This document shows positions 1 through 9,072 of a DNA stretch of 64,000 bases, piece after piece; the first letter of the stretch is position 1, and each line of letters starts with the position of its first letter. The notes beneath the pieces are model-generated. The model saw only the letters and a list, made by a program, of their open reading frames with translations, did not search any database and was not told the origin of the DNA. The translations under genes were made by a program, and so were the position numbers. The stretch is from Phragmitibacter flavus (lineage in GTDB: Bacteria; Verrucomicrobiota; Verrucomicrobiia; Verrucomicrobiales; Verrucomicrobiaceae): NCBI RefSeq assembly GCF_005780165.1, contig NZ_VAUV01000008.1, positions 62,001 to 126,000 of the forward strand, given 5' to 3'.

Positions 1-1353
1 GAGTTCGCCGAAAACGAACCCATCTACGACTACCACACCCACCTCCCCATCGACGAAATCGCCAGCAACACGTCGTATGAAACCATCGGCCACCTGTGGC
101 TTGGTGGCGACCACTACAAATGGCGGGCCATGCGCGCCAACGGCATCCCCGAATCCCACATCACCGGCAACGCCCCCTGGAAAGACAAATTCACCGCCTG
201 GGCCAAAACCATCCCCCACACCCTGCGCAACCCCCTCTACCACTGGACCGCCCTCGAACTGAAACGCTTCTTCGGCATCGACGAACTCCTCAACGAATCC
301 AATGCCGCCAAAATCTGGGACCAGTGCAACGAACAACTCGCCACCTCCGACTTCAGCTGCCGCAGCCTCCTCACCCGCTCCAACGTCCGCCTCGTCTGCT
401 CCACCGACGATCCCACCGACACCCTCGAAGCTCATCAAGCGGTTGCCAAAATTGACGGCTTCACCACCAAAGCGTATCCCACCTTCCGGCCCGACGCCGG
501 CATGAAACTCGAAGACCCCGCCGCCTGGAACACCTGGACCGACAAACTTTCCAACATCACCGGCCAGCCCTGTGACAATCTTGAGTCCTTCCTCGCCGCC
601 ATCCGTCAGCGTCACGACTTCTTTCATGACAATGGCGGACGCCTCTCCGACCACGGCCTCACCGCCATGGACACCGAAACCGCCACAGACGACGAAGCCG
701 CCACCATCTTCAGCAAAGCCCGCCACCTCGACACCCTCAGCCAGTCCGACATCACCCGCTTCCGCAGCTATATCATGTTGTTCTTCGGCCAGCTCGACGC
801 CGAAAAAGGCTGGACCAAACAGCTCCACCTCGGAGCCCTGCGCAACACCAACACCCGCCTCTTCAACCAGCTCGGACGCGACATCGGCTGCGACTCCCCC
901 GACGACGTCGCCCATGCCGCCGGATTGAAATTCTACCTCGACACCCTCGAACAACGCGGCCACCTCCCCAAGATTGTCCTCTACAACCTCAACCCCAAGG
1001 ACAACTACATCTTCGCCTCCATCATCGGCAACTATCAAGGCAATGAAAACGGCATCGCCGGTCGCCTTCAATACGGCTCCGGCTGGTGGTTCCTCGACAC
1101 CCTTGAAGGCATGGAATGGCAGATCAACGCCCTCAGTTCCGTCGGCCTCCTCAGCCACTTCGTCGGCATGCTCACCGACTCGCGCAGCTACCTCTCCCCT
1201 CCAAGGCACGAATACTTCCGCCGCATCCTTTGCAACCTCCTCGGCAAGGACATGGACAACGGCCTCCTCCCCGACGACTTCGAACTTGTCGGCAACATGG
1301 TCAAGCGCATCTCCTACGGCAACGCCCACACCTACTTCGGCATGGACGTCTGA
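1..1353 (+). CDS. uxaC: Uronate isomerase (glucuronate/galacturonate isomerase), 5' truncated by window edge
   Basis: The reading frame is open from base 1 and ends at TGA 1351-1353, giving 450 visible residues; the family is about 470 residues, so only some 20 N-terminal residues are missing. The amidohydrolase-fold metal motif HxH is visible at partial residues 12-14 (YDYHTHLP), followed by the family block LWLGGDHYKWRAMRANG and the C-terminal NAHTYFGMDV end. The enzyme interconverts D-glucuronate and D-fructuronate, or galacturonate and tagaturonate, in the cytoplasm as the first step of uronate use. That fits a genome that degrades sulfated, uronate-containing polysaccharides. A CCGACG palindrome follows 15 bases after the stop. 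Identification is firm; the preferred uronate cannot be told. Confidence 0.93.
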   Translation, partial: EFAENEPIYDYHTHLPIDEIASNTSYETIGHLWLGGDHYKWRAMRANGIPESHITGNAPWKDKFTAWAKTIPHTLRNPLYHWTALELKRFFGIDELLNESNAAKIWDQCNEQLATSDFSCRSLLTRSNVRLVCSTDDPTDTLEAHQAVAKIDGFTTKAYPTFRPDAGMKLEDPAAWNTWTDKLSNITGQPCDNLESFLAAIRQRHDFFHDNGGRLSDHGLTAMDTETATDDEAATIFSKARHLDTLSQSDITRFRSYIMLFFGQLDAEKGWTKQLHLGALRNTNTRLFNQLGRDIGCDSPDDVAHAAGLKFYLDTLEQRGHLPKIVLYNLNPKDNYIFASIIGNYQGNENGIAGRLQYGSGWWFLDTLEGMEWQINALSSVGLLSHFVGMLTDSRSYLSPPRHEYFRRILCNLLGKDMDNGLLPDDFELVGNMVKRISYGNAHTYFGMDV

Positions 1354-1367
1354 TCACGGTCCCCTCG

Positions 1368-1389
1368 GACCACCGACGTTTCGTCGGTC
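1368..1389. repeat. CCGACG-TTT-CGTCGG palindrome, family copy 1
   Basis: A short palindrome (CCGACG, three bases, CGTCGG) flanked by GAC/GTC lies just after the uxaC stop. The same core recurs at 18620-18634, 18648-18662, 18680-18694 and, shortened, at 26613-26625. It may fold in the 3' end of the uxaC transcript, but no U-run follows, so it is not a canonical terminator. Confidence 0.6.
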
Positions 1390-1593
1390 ACCATTCCCCA
1401 TGCCCATCCACAGGGCCCTTCCCAACGCCTTTCCGATCGGCAAGGTGCAAAATCCACCCCAAGTCGTGGACCGTCTCACCAATACCCAGAAACCTCTCCC
1501 AAACCTATGAAACGATCTCGCGATAAACCGAAAATGTTCATCGAATACGCATCGTAATTCTCCAGGCGAAAATTTATAAAGGCTTGAAACGCT

Positions 1594-2709
1594 ATGGAAA
1601 AAGCCTACAACGTCGATCTACTTCCAGAGAAACTCGCTCAGCTAACCAATCTCATCAGAGAAGGTGAAAGCTCAGCCGCCGAAGAACTGGGAAGCTCTGG
1701 CAGTTCCAACGCCGTCGATGCCCTAACACTTGCATTGACAAGCAAAAGCTGGAATCTGCGCGACAAAGCACTCACAGGCATCCGCGCAGCCATAAAGAAA
1801 CACAGGGCAACGCCCAAATTTATGGAGGCTTTGGCAGATCCTATCGCGGCCATACTAAAGCATCCGTTCACGATAAAGAAAAGAGACCAGCCCCAGGATG
1901 CCCAATTCGCATGCCAGAAAGCCATCCAAATCCTTCCTCAGATAGATGGAGAAAAAGCAATCTCGCTGCTCAATGATCCAAAGATCTTGCGCTTGACCAA
2001 TCCAGACTTAACCGAGGTCCTAAAGGCCCTCAATGTTCTTCCGGGTGCCGTCAGGATTGACATCAACGACTGGCTAAAAACCATTCGTCCAGCTGCCGTC
2101 TCCGATACCTATCCCTACCCAAATATTTATAGCGAACTGCTGTGCTCGCTCGCTCATCATAACCATCCATCCCTTCAAGAACACACAAGAGACGTTGAAA
2201 AGAATTTCCCCTATTACAGCGACGCACAGGTAGGTGCTGCTGAAGCAAAGTGCATTGTCCGAGGCCTTCCGCACGACTTTGTCTCCCGGATCATCGAGAT
2301 CCACTACGAACTCCCTTGGGATCGCCTCTCCAAACCCGTCCAAAATCTGGCTGTTGCCATCGAACTGGATGCCTACACTTACTCGGGCATCGAGCAATAC
2401 ATCTTACAGGGCGGCCACCGTGTCGAATTCGCCATCGAAACCCTTCAAATAATGGGCAAGCACACACTGCTCTGGAAACTTCAGCAATGCATTGAACTCT
2501 TCGGCCCCGCCGGGATTCCAATCGACTTCAAAGAACGCGCAGACCGCATGGACGAAAATGATGGATTCATCTTTTCCTCCATCATGGATATGCAATATCA
2601 AGAAAACCTCAAGAGCCGAGATCTAAAAGTTCTCTATTACAATTTTGCCGCCCAACACGCCGAAGAAATCCTTCTTTGCCTGAAGGAAGCAACCTCTGCT
2701 GTAAAGTAG
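1594..2709 (+). CDS. HEAT-repeat-like N-terminus with a DMP19/DUF4375-like C-terminal domain
   Basis: This 371-residue soluble protein has no signal peptide or membrane segment. Residues about 20-150 form repeated helical pairs of HEAT/armadillo character. Residues about 245-360 (IEQYILQGGHRVEFAIETL, then ELFGPAGIPIDFKERADRM and a closing D-x-Y-x(n)-NL helix) resemble the DMP19/DUF4375 domain, whose role is unsettled (DNA mimicry has been proposed for one member). Codon use is clearly less C-ending than in flanking genes, which hints at transfer or weak expression. The ATG follows a TATAAA at 1575-1580 with no clear ribosome-binding site. Function unknown. Confidence 0.6.
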   Translation: MEKAYNVDLLPEKLAQLTNLIREGESSAAEELGSSGSSNAVDALTLALTSKSWNLRDKALTGIRAAIKKHRATPKFMEALADPIAAILKHPFTIKKRDQPQDAQFACQKAIQILPQIDGEKAISLLNDPKILRLTNPDLTEVLKALNVLPGAVRIDINDWLKTIRPAAVSDTYPYPNIYSELLCSLAHHNHPSLQEHTRDVEKNFPYYSDAQVGAAEAKCIVRGLPHDFVSRIIEIHYELPWDRLSKPVQNLAVAIELDAYTYSGIEQYILQGGHRVEFAIETLQIMGKHTLLWKLQQCIELFGPAGIPIDFKERADRMDENDGFIFSSIMDMQYQENLKSRDLKVLYYNFAAQHAEEILLCLKEATSAVK

Positions 2710-2787
2710 CCTCTCGGAATTCTACCTGTCAAGGACACCCCATCCTTGCCCACCTCCCAACCCCCGTCTAGTTTCCGCAACTCAACC

Positions 2788-3777
2788 ATGTCCTCACCAC
2801 GCATTCTCGTCACCGGCGGCGCCGGCTTCATCGGCTCCGCCCTCATCTGGGCTCTCAACCAGCAAGGTCACGAAAACATCCTCGTCACCGACTCCCTTGG
2901 CACCGACGAAAAATGGAAGAACCTCGTCGCCCTCAAATTTGCCGACTACCTCGACGCCAGCGACCTCCTCGAACTCGTCATCAACGATCCGGAAGGCCTC
3001 GGCAAATTCGACTTCATTTACCATCTCGGTGCCAACTCCGCCACCACCGAGCGCGACGCGCATCACCTGATGAAGAACAATTTCGAATACACCAAAATCC
3101 TCGCCCACTGGGCGCTCGATACCGGTGCCCGCTTTGTCTACGCCTCCTCCGCCGCCACCTACGGCGACGGTGCCCATGGCATGGATGACAAAATTGCCGA
3201 CATCACCAATCTCCGGCCACTCAACATGTATGGCTACTCCAAACACCTCTTCGACCTCTACGCCCAGCGCGCCGGGATCGACAAAGACATCGTCGGACTG
3301 AAATACTTCAACGTCTACGGCCCCAACGAAAACCACAAAGGCGACATGCGCTCCGTCGTCAACAAAGCCTTCGATCAAATCCGCGACCACGGCAAAGTCC
3401 AGCTCTTCAAAAGTCATCATCCCGACTACAAGGACGGCGAACAAATGCGCGACTTTCTCTACGTCAAAGACGCCGTCGCCATGACCCTCTTTCTCGGCAA
3501 CAACCCCGACGCCGGCGGACTCTACAACCTCGGCTCCGGCAAAGCCCACACCTGGCTGCAACTCGTCAACGCCATCTTCGAAGCCCTCAACCTCCCCCCC
3601 AACATCGAGTTCATCGACATGCCCGCCACCTTGCAGGCCAAGTATCAGTATTACACTTGCGCCGACATCAACAAACTCCAGTCCGCTGGCTACAACGGCA
3701 CCACCTATGTGCTCACCGAAGCCGTGCGCGACTACGTCCAAAACTACCTCGCCCCCAACAAACTCCTCGGCGATTAG
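2788..3777 (+). CDS. hldD: ADP-L-glycero-D-manno-heptose 6-epimerase family NAD-dependent epimerase
   Basis: An extended short-chain dehydrogenase/epimerase of 329 residues. The ATG at 2788 puts the nucleotide-binding GGAGFIGS motif at residues 9-16, as expected; an upstream in-frame ATG at 2746 would add an unlikely Pro/Ser tail. The catalytic Y-x3-K pair is Y149/K153 (YGYSK). The FNVYGPNENHKGDM and MRDFLYVKD blocks are typical of HldD, which converts ADP-D,D-heptose to ADP-L,D-heptose for the lipopolysaccharide inner core. It is cytoplasmic. No other heptose genes lie nearby. HldD is favoured over a generic UDP-glucose epimerase because of the conserved C-terminal half. Confidence 0.88.
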   Translation: MSSPRILVTGGAGFIGSALIWALNQQGHENILVTDSLGTDEKWKNLVALKFADYLDASDLLELVINDPEGLGKFDFIYHLGANSATTERDAHHLMKNNFEYTKILAHWALDTGARFVYASSAATYGDGAHGMDDKIADITNLRPLNMYGYSKHLFDLYAQRAGIDKDIVGLKYFNVYGPNENHKGDMRSVVNKAFDQIRDHGKVQLFKSHHPDYKDGEQMRDFLYVKDAVAMTLFLGNNPDAGGLYNLGSGKAHTWLQLVNAIFEALNLPPNIEFIDMPATLQAKYQYYTCADINKLQSAGYNGTTYVLTEAVRDYVQNYLAPNKLLGD

Positions 3778-3791
3778 TCCTTTCCTTGCTC

Positions 3792-4508
3792 ATGTCCAGA
3801 CTGATCCTCCCCTTCATCCTGTGGTTCATCAGCCTGGCCATCTCTCAAGCTGCCATCACTTCATCATTGGACGAAGCGAAAGCCCGCTTCGCCAAAGCTG
3901 ATCGCGAACTCAACGCCACCTGGGCCAAAGCCAAATCCCGGCTCGCTGAATCCACCTTCAACGACCTCAAACAGATCCAGCGCGATTGGGTCATCTTTCG
4001 TGATCAACAAGCCGAAGTCGCTGCCGGCGAAGACACCAACCCAAAAACCAACGCAACTTCCCTCATCGCCGCCGCAGAGTTGACCGAAGAACGCACCAAA
4101 TGGTTGCAAAGCCTCCTCAAAAACGAAGGCAACACTCTCGCCGGATTCTGGATCGACGGCAAAGGCGGCACTCTCTCCATCGTCGAAAAACCCGATCAAC
4201 TCCTCTTCGAATTCAACGTCGTTCGCGGCGAATCCTTCGACCTCGGTGCCCTTTCCGGCATCGCCCGATGGAACTCTCCCATCGGCTGGTTCAGCGACCA
4301 AGGACGCGACGCCGACAAGCCCGACGAGACCAGCATCGCCTTCATCCACCGTGGCCTGTATCTTGAAATCATCACCGCCAACGCCGACCATTACCACGGC
4401 AACCGCGCCCATTTTGACGGACGTTATTTCAAAGCAACCGCCCTCTCCCCTGAAGCCCAAGCCGTCACAAGTAAAGCCGCCGAAACCGGAAAGCCCTCCA
4501 TCGAGTAA
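3792..4508 (+). CDS. Secreted LprI-like (DUF1311) protein
   Basis: A 238-residue protein starting at ATG 3792, 15 bases after the hldD stop; the longer in-frame opening from 3657 would overlap hldD. Residues 1-20 form a signal peptide (LILPFILWFISLAISQA). Residues about 25-105 match the LprI/DUF1311 pattern, a helical domain with ADRELNATWAKAKSRL and QRDWVIFRDQQ. That domain is found in lysozyme-inhibitor LprI and in many uncharacterised periplasmic proteins. The C-terminal half (FWIDGKGGTLSIVEKPDQL onward) looks like a beta-rich domain of unknown role. No catalytic residues are evident. Confidence 0.65.
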   Translation: MSRLILPFILWFISLAISQAAITSSLDEAKARFAKADRELNATWAKAKSRLAESTFNDLKQIQRDWVIFRDQQAEVAAGEDTNPKTNATSLIAAAELTEERTKWLQSLLKNEGNTLAGFWIDGKGGTLSIVEKPDQLLFEFNVVRGESFDLGALSGIARWNSPIGWFSDQGRDADKPDETSIAFIHRGLYLEIITANADHYHGNRAHFDGRYFKATALSPEAQAVTSKAAETGKPSIE

Positions 4509-4616
4509 CCAACGCTCCCTGGAGCCACGGCATTCAACCCGGCCAAATTCGCCGACCTCCCCTGCGTTCCTTCCGATGTAAAAATCGACATCGGCACCGC
4601 GTTTCCTCAATCCCAC

Positions 4617-6563
4617 ATGAAACGCCTCGCCCTGCTCAGCCTCCTTCTCCTGCTGCTCCTCACCCACCGACTCCCCGGGCAGGAAAAAATCCACGACCTC
4701 CTTGTTTACGGAGGCACCCCCGCAGGCATCGCCGCCGCCTGCTCCGCTGCCGCTGAAGGCCGCACCGTCCTCCTCGTCGAGCCCTATTCTTTCGTCGGCG
4801 GCATGGTCACCAACGGACTCACCCACGCTGACTTCCGCTCCCTCCCCTCCCTCACCGGCTTCTGGTGGGACTTCAACCAACGCATCAAAAAACACTACGC
4901 TGACACTTACGGCCCCGACTCCCCCCAGGCCAAAGCCACCTTCGAAGGCAACTTCGCCGAGCCAAAAGTCAATCAGCTCGTCTTCGAGCAAATGCTCGCC
5001 GAACACCCCACCATCACCGTCCTCACCCGCCACACCCTCAGCGGCCTCGCCAGCACGCGCTCGCTCCCCTCCCGCATCCTCTCCGCCACCTTCCACCCCA
5101 GCGGTCAACCCGCCGAAACCGAATCCAACACACAAACCTTCCGCGCCAAAACCTACATCGACGCCACCTACGAAGGCGACCTCATGGCCAAAGCAGCCGT
5201 CAAATACATCGTCGGACGCGAAGATCAGGCCACCTACAACGAACCCGTTGCCAAGGACGTTCCCGAAGGCGGCGACTTCCTCGTCCAAGGTTACAACTAC
5301 CGATGGGCCGTTACCAACCAACCCAACAACATCGCCCCCACACCCAAACCCGCAGGCTACAACCGCGAAGATTTCCTCCCCCTCCTCGACCTCTTCGCCA
5401 GCGGCAAACTCACCCACGTCTTCGGCATCCAGCACGCCAATGGACTCGAAATCCCCAAAGACCTCGTCGCCGTCACCAGCAAAGCCATCTACAAACTCCA
5501 ACCCCCACTCCTCCCCAATTCCAAAGCCGACATCAACGACATGTCACGCGGCATCGTCCGCCTCTCCATGCCCGACATCAACGACGACTACCCCGAGGCC
5601 GACGAAACCAAACGCCAGCGCATCATCGACCGACACACCCGTTACCAGGTCGGCATGCTCTACTTCCTCCAGAACGACGACGCCGTCCCAGCCAACATCC
5701 GCGCCGACGCCCGCTCATGGGGCCTTTGCAAAGACGAATGGCCCAACCACCAGCACCTCCCCGAACAACTCTACATCCGCGAAGCCCGCCGCATGATCGG
5801 CCAGCATGTCTTCACCCAAAACGACACCCGCCTCACCGCCGACGACGTGCGCATCACTCTCATCAAAGACAGCATCGCCATCGGCGACTACTCCCACAAC
5901 TGCCACGGCAGCGGCCGCACCGGCACCCGCTTCGACGGACAACACTTCGGCGAATTCTACGTCCCCAACGCGCCCTTCCAAGTCGCCTACGGCACCATCG
6001 TCCCCAACGAAGTCACCAACCTCCTCGTCCCCGTCGCCGTCAGCGCGAGTCATGTCGGGTTCGGGGCCCTCCGACTCGAACCCGTCTGGACCGCCATGGG
6101 CCAGGCCGCCGGACTCGCCGTCCACCTCGCCCTAAAATCCGAAACCCCCAACCTTCAGGAAGTCGACGTCCCCCAACTCCAAAAACTCCTCCATCATCAC
6201 CGCGCTGCCACCATCTACGTCGGCGATGTCCCACCCGACCATCCCGACTTCATCTCCGTGCAAACCCTCGGCATGCTTGGCGGCCTCCACAGTCTCCACA
6301 AACCCGCCGACGGCAAACATGCCGAATGGCCCCGCTGGTTCGGTCAATACGCCCACCCCATGCCCTTGCACGACGTTCAACTCAGCCTACCCATCGACAC
6401 CGCGCTCCTCCCTCGCTGGATCGCCCTCGCCAAAACCCACAACAACCCCGAAGCCCAATTCGATCTCACCGCCGACACCAAAACCACCCGCGCCCAAGTC
6501 ATCCGCGCTCTCTTCCCCTCCAAACACAATCGCCCCCCAACTCACAAAGAGACAAAAAACTGA
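4617..6563 (+). CDS. Secreted FAD-dependent oxidoreductase (FAD_oxidored family)
   Basis: A 648-residue protein with a signal peptide (residues 1-21, leucine-rich, ending LPGQ). The dinucleotide-binding segment DLLVYGGTPAGIAAACSAA at about 27-45 is the GGTPAG variant typical of this family rather than classical GxGxxG, followed by the acidic strand end VLLVEP and GGMVTNGL. A second FAD-contact region (YIDATYEGDLMAKA) lies near residue 185, and LRLEPVWTAMGQAAGLAVH near 490 closes the fold. Such proteins are common in Planctomycetes and Verrucomicrobia; substrates are unknown, with sugars or xanthan-type alditols suggested. It is the last plus-strand gene before the convergent sulfatase operon. 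Confidence 0.85.
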   Translation: MKRLALLSLLLLLLLTHRLPGQEKIHDLLVYGGTPAGIAAACSAAAEGRTVLLVEPYSFVGGMVTNGLTHADFRSLPSLTGFWWDFNQRIKKHYADTYGPDSPQAKATFEGNFAEPKVNQLVFEQMLAEHPTITVLTRHTLSGLASTRSLPSRILSATFHPSGQPAETESNTQTFRAKTYIDATYEGDLMAKAAVKYIVGREDQATYNEPVAKDVPEGGDFLVQGYNYRWAVTNQPNNIAPTPKPAGYNREDFLPLLDLFASGKLTHVFGIQHANGLEIPKDLVAVTSKAIYKLQPPLLPNSKADINDMSRGIVRLSMPDINDDYPEADETKRQRIIDRHTRYQVGMLYFLQNDDAVPANIRADARSWGLCKDEWPNHQHLPEQLYIREARRMIGQHVFTQNDTRLTADDVRITLIKDSIAIGDYSHNCHGSGRTGTRFDGQHFGEFYVPNAPFQVAYGTIVPNEVTNLLVPVAVSASHVGFGALRLEPVWTAMGQAAGLAVHLALKSETPNLQEVDVPQLQKLLHHHRAATIYVGDVPPDHPDFISVQTLGMLGGLHSLHKPADGKHAEWPRWFGQYAHPMPLHDVQLSLPIDTALLPRWIALAKTHNNPEAQFDLTADTKTTRAQVIRALFPSKHNRPPTHKETKN

Positions 6564-6624
6564 TAACCCCATCCCCACTTCACCAGTCGCCCGATTTTAG
6601 ACGACCGGACAAGCCAGGCCACCA

Positions 6625-7602
6625 TCACCCTACCATCGCAAACAACTCCTCAAGCACCTGCTTGGTAAGCTTGATCCCCTCTTCCTCGGGGTGCTTGTCG
6701 CCTTCATACTCGATCCCCACATAACCCGAGTATCCCGCGCCCACCACAATCTTGATCAACCTCTCAAAATCCAGCGTCAACTCACGCCCTTCACGACGGT
6801 CTTCCGTGTAAAACTTGCCCGCGCCGGTATCCCAATCAAACGCCTTCGCGCTCATGGAGCCCCTTACCCACGGCATGAACTCACGCAATCCCAGATAAGG
6901 ATTGTAAAGTTCGCCCTTCGCCCGATCGGTATAAAAATTGCCAAAGTCAGGCAAAATCCCCACCCGCGCATGATCCGCGAGTTTCATCACCTCCGTCAGC
7001 CACTTGCCGTTTGACGACAACCCACCGTGGTTTTCCACCACCACAAACAACCCGCGCTTGTCACCCTCGACGCACAGCCGGTGCAACCCATCCGCCGCCA
7101 GCTTTGCCTGTTCCTCCCAGGTCAGCTTCGGATTGCTCGCCGCATTCACCCGGATGCTGTGACATCCCAAAAACTTCGCCGCATCCAGCCACTTCAAATG
7201 GTTCTCCACGGTCTGCTGGCGCTTCGCCTCATCCGGTTCTCCAAGATTCCCCTCGCGGTCCACCATGATCAGCAAGCTCTTCACGCCTTCGCCATCCGCC
7301 CGCGTCTTCATCTCCTTCAAATAATCCGCCCCCGCTGTCTTGTCGTCAAAACACTGGCTCACATATTCCACCGCATCGATCCCCATCGACTTCGCCGTTT
7401 TAGCAAAATCCAAATGATCCAACGGCTCCGCTCCCGCCTTCTTAAAAATGCGTTTATTCAGCGACCACTCCGCCAAAGACAACTTCAGCCCCGCCTTTTT
7501 CTCCTGAGCCAGCAACCCCGCCCCTCCAGGTAAAAGACTGGAAGCCGCCGTGGCAGCAAAGGCTTTAAGAAACGAACGACGATTGGATTCAATGGATGGC
7601 AT
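6625..7602 (-). CDS. Tat-exported sugar phosphate isomerase/epimerase-like TIM-barrel protein
   Basis: The ATG at 7602 gives a 325-residue protein beginning MPSIESNRRSFLKAFAATAA, a twin-arginine signal; an in-frame ATG at 7638 would only lengthen the n-region. The mature part is an AP-endonuclease-2-type (xylose isomerase-like) TIM barrel: DFAKTAKSMGIDAVEYV near the start, RVNAASNP and VVENHGGLSS in the middle (metal-binding Glu/His region) and GYVGIEYEG near the end. It is the distal gene of the minus-strand sulfatase operon, 39 bases after sulfatase 1, so an extracytoplasmic role on released sugars is reasonable. The reaction is unknown. Confidence 0.85.
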   Translation of the reverse strand: MPSIESNRRSFLKAFAATAASSLLPGGAGLLAQEKKAGLKLSLAEWSLNKRIFKKAGAEPLDHLDFAKTAKSMGIDAVEYVSQCFDDKTAGADYLKEMKTRADGEGVKSLLIMVDREGNLGEPDEAKRQQTVENHLKWLDAAKFLGCHSIRVNAASNPKLTWEEQAKLAADGLHRLCVEGDKRGLFVVVENHGGLSSNGKWLTEVMKLADHARVGILPDFGNFYTDRAKGELYNPYLGLREFMPWVRGSMSAKAFDWDTGAGKFYTEDRREGRELTLDFERLIKIVVGAGYSGYVGIEYEGDKHPEEEGIKLTKQVLEELFAMVG

Positions 7603-7641
7603 GCCCCACAACCTGCCGAAATCCCGCGCGCAGATCAATCT

Positions 7642-9057
7642 CTAATTTTTCTTGTTCCCTCGTTTCGGTGCTGTAATCGGCCAGTCCGCCGTCTCCGTGC
7701 GCGCCGTCTTCAAATAGCTTTCGAAAGCCTCCACCACCTCTGGGTTCTCAGAGGCCACGTTGACCTCCTCCTTCACATCCTTGCTCAAATCATAGAGCGT
7801 CAACGCCGCGTTCGGCTCAGGGCGAATCGCCTTCCAGTTTTTCCAACGCGACGCCTGCACAAATCCCCGCTCATGGAACTCCCAATAGAGGAACCGCTCC
7901 GCCAACTCCGGCTGCGCTTCCCCCATTAAAGTCGGTGTGACATCCAGACCATCCAATCCATCCGGTATCTTGCCGCTGGCAAGCGCGCCGAACGTCGGTA
8001 GCGCATCTGCAAAATACCACACCGCATCACTGACCTTTCCGCCAGGAACCTTGCCTGGCCACCACGCAATCGTCGGAACGCGAATCCCGCCATCGGTATG
8101 ATCGCGTTTGATTCCTCTGAACTCACCTGCCGAGTTAAAGTAAGCAGGAATGTGTCCACCTTCTTTGTGCGGGCCATTGTCAGAGCTAAAAATCACCAGG
8201 GTGTTTTTGTCGATGCCGAGCTCCTTCAACCGATCGAGCACCCGTCCCACATCACGATCCAATCTCGAAACCATCGCAGCAAAACCTTTCTGCGCATCGG
8301 GCCAATCCTCTTTTGCATAATCACCAAAATCCGGGACTTCCATCCCCTCTTGTTTGGCTTCGTTGTTGGCATGAGGCGTTGTTAGAGCCAGATAAAGAAA
8401 GAATGGCTGCTTCTGGTTCTCACCGTGAGTCTTGATGAACTTCAACGCCTCTTCAGCAAACAAATCATGCGTGTAATCCAGCTTGTTGTCTGACTTGCCC
8501 GCCCCCTCAGGCGTTTCATCCGGCACCGTGTTGCGTAACTTCTCCCTCGTCTCATTTCTCCACAAAAAAGTCGGATAGTAGTTGTGCGCATGACGTTGAT
8601 TTAAATATCCATAAAATTCATCAAACCCTTGCTTCCTGGGCAATCCAGACTCCGCCCCGCCGACATCACCAAGGCCCCACTTGCCAATCAAGCCCGTGTA
8701 ATAGCCAGAATCCTTCAACACCTCCGCCACTGTGACATCCTCATCACGCAATGCCTGTCTTGCTGGTTCGTTCTGACCGGCATTGCCACGAACCCGCGTG
8801 TTCCCCGTGTGTTTGCCTGTCATCAAAACCGAACGCGAAGGCGCGCACACGGTCGCGCCAGAATAGACACTCGTAAACCGCATCCCCTCTTCCGCCATGC
8901 GATCAAGATTCGGCGTCTTGATGCGTTGCTGACCATAACACCCCAGGTCTCCATAACCAAGGTCATCGGCAAGAATAAAAATGATGTTAGGTTTGCTTTC
9001 CGCTGCATGCAGCGACGCTGAGACCAATAGCGAAAGAAGGAAGACGATGCGTTTCAT
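7642..9057 (-). CDS. Sulfatase 1 (arylsulfatase-type, formylglycine-dependent)
   Basis: This 471-residue protein has a signal peptide (1-19) and the sulfatase metal site PNIIFILADDLGYGD with Asp31-Asp32. The formylglycine motif is C-A-P-S-R, with Cys71 to be oxidised by a maturase not present in this window. A second metal site is visible as FSSDNGPH. The ATG at 9057 is preferred to 9069 because it gives a compact signal peptide. It resembles arylsulfatase A-like bacterial enzymes that desulfate algal or host glycans. It lies 15 bases downstream of sulfatase 2 in an apparent operon. Confidence 0.92.
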   Translation of the reverse strand: MKRIVFLLSLLVSASLHAAESKPNIIFILADDLGYGDLGCYGQQRIKTPNLDRMAEEGMRFTSVYSGATVCAPSRSVLMTGKHTGNTRVRGNAGQNEPARQALRDEDVTVAEVLKDSGYYTGLIGKWGLGDVGGAESGLPRKQGFDEFYGYLNQRHAHNYYPTFLWRNETREKLRNTVPDETPEGAGKSDNKLDYTHDLFAEEALKFIKTHGENQKQPFFLYLALTTPHANNEAKQEGMEVPDFGDYAKEDWPDAQKGFAAMVSRLDRDVGRVLDRLKELGIDKNTLVIFSSDNGPHKEGGHIPAYFNSAGEFRGIKRDHTDGGIRVPTIAWWPGKVPGGKVSDAVWYFADALPTFGALASGKIPDGLDGLDVTPTLMGEAQPELAERFLYWEFHERGFVQASRWKNWKAIRPEPNAALTLYDLSKDVKEEVNVASENPEVVEAFESYLKTARTETADWPITAPKRGNKKN

Positions 9058-9072
9058 AAGGTGAAGCAAAAA

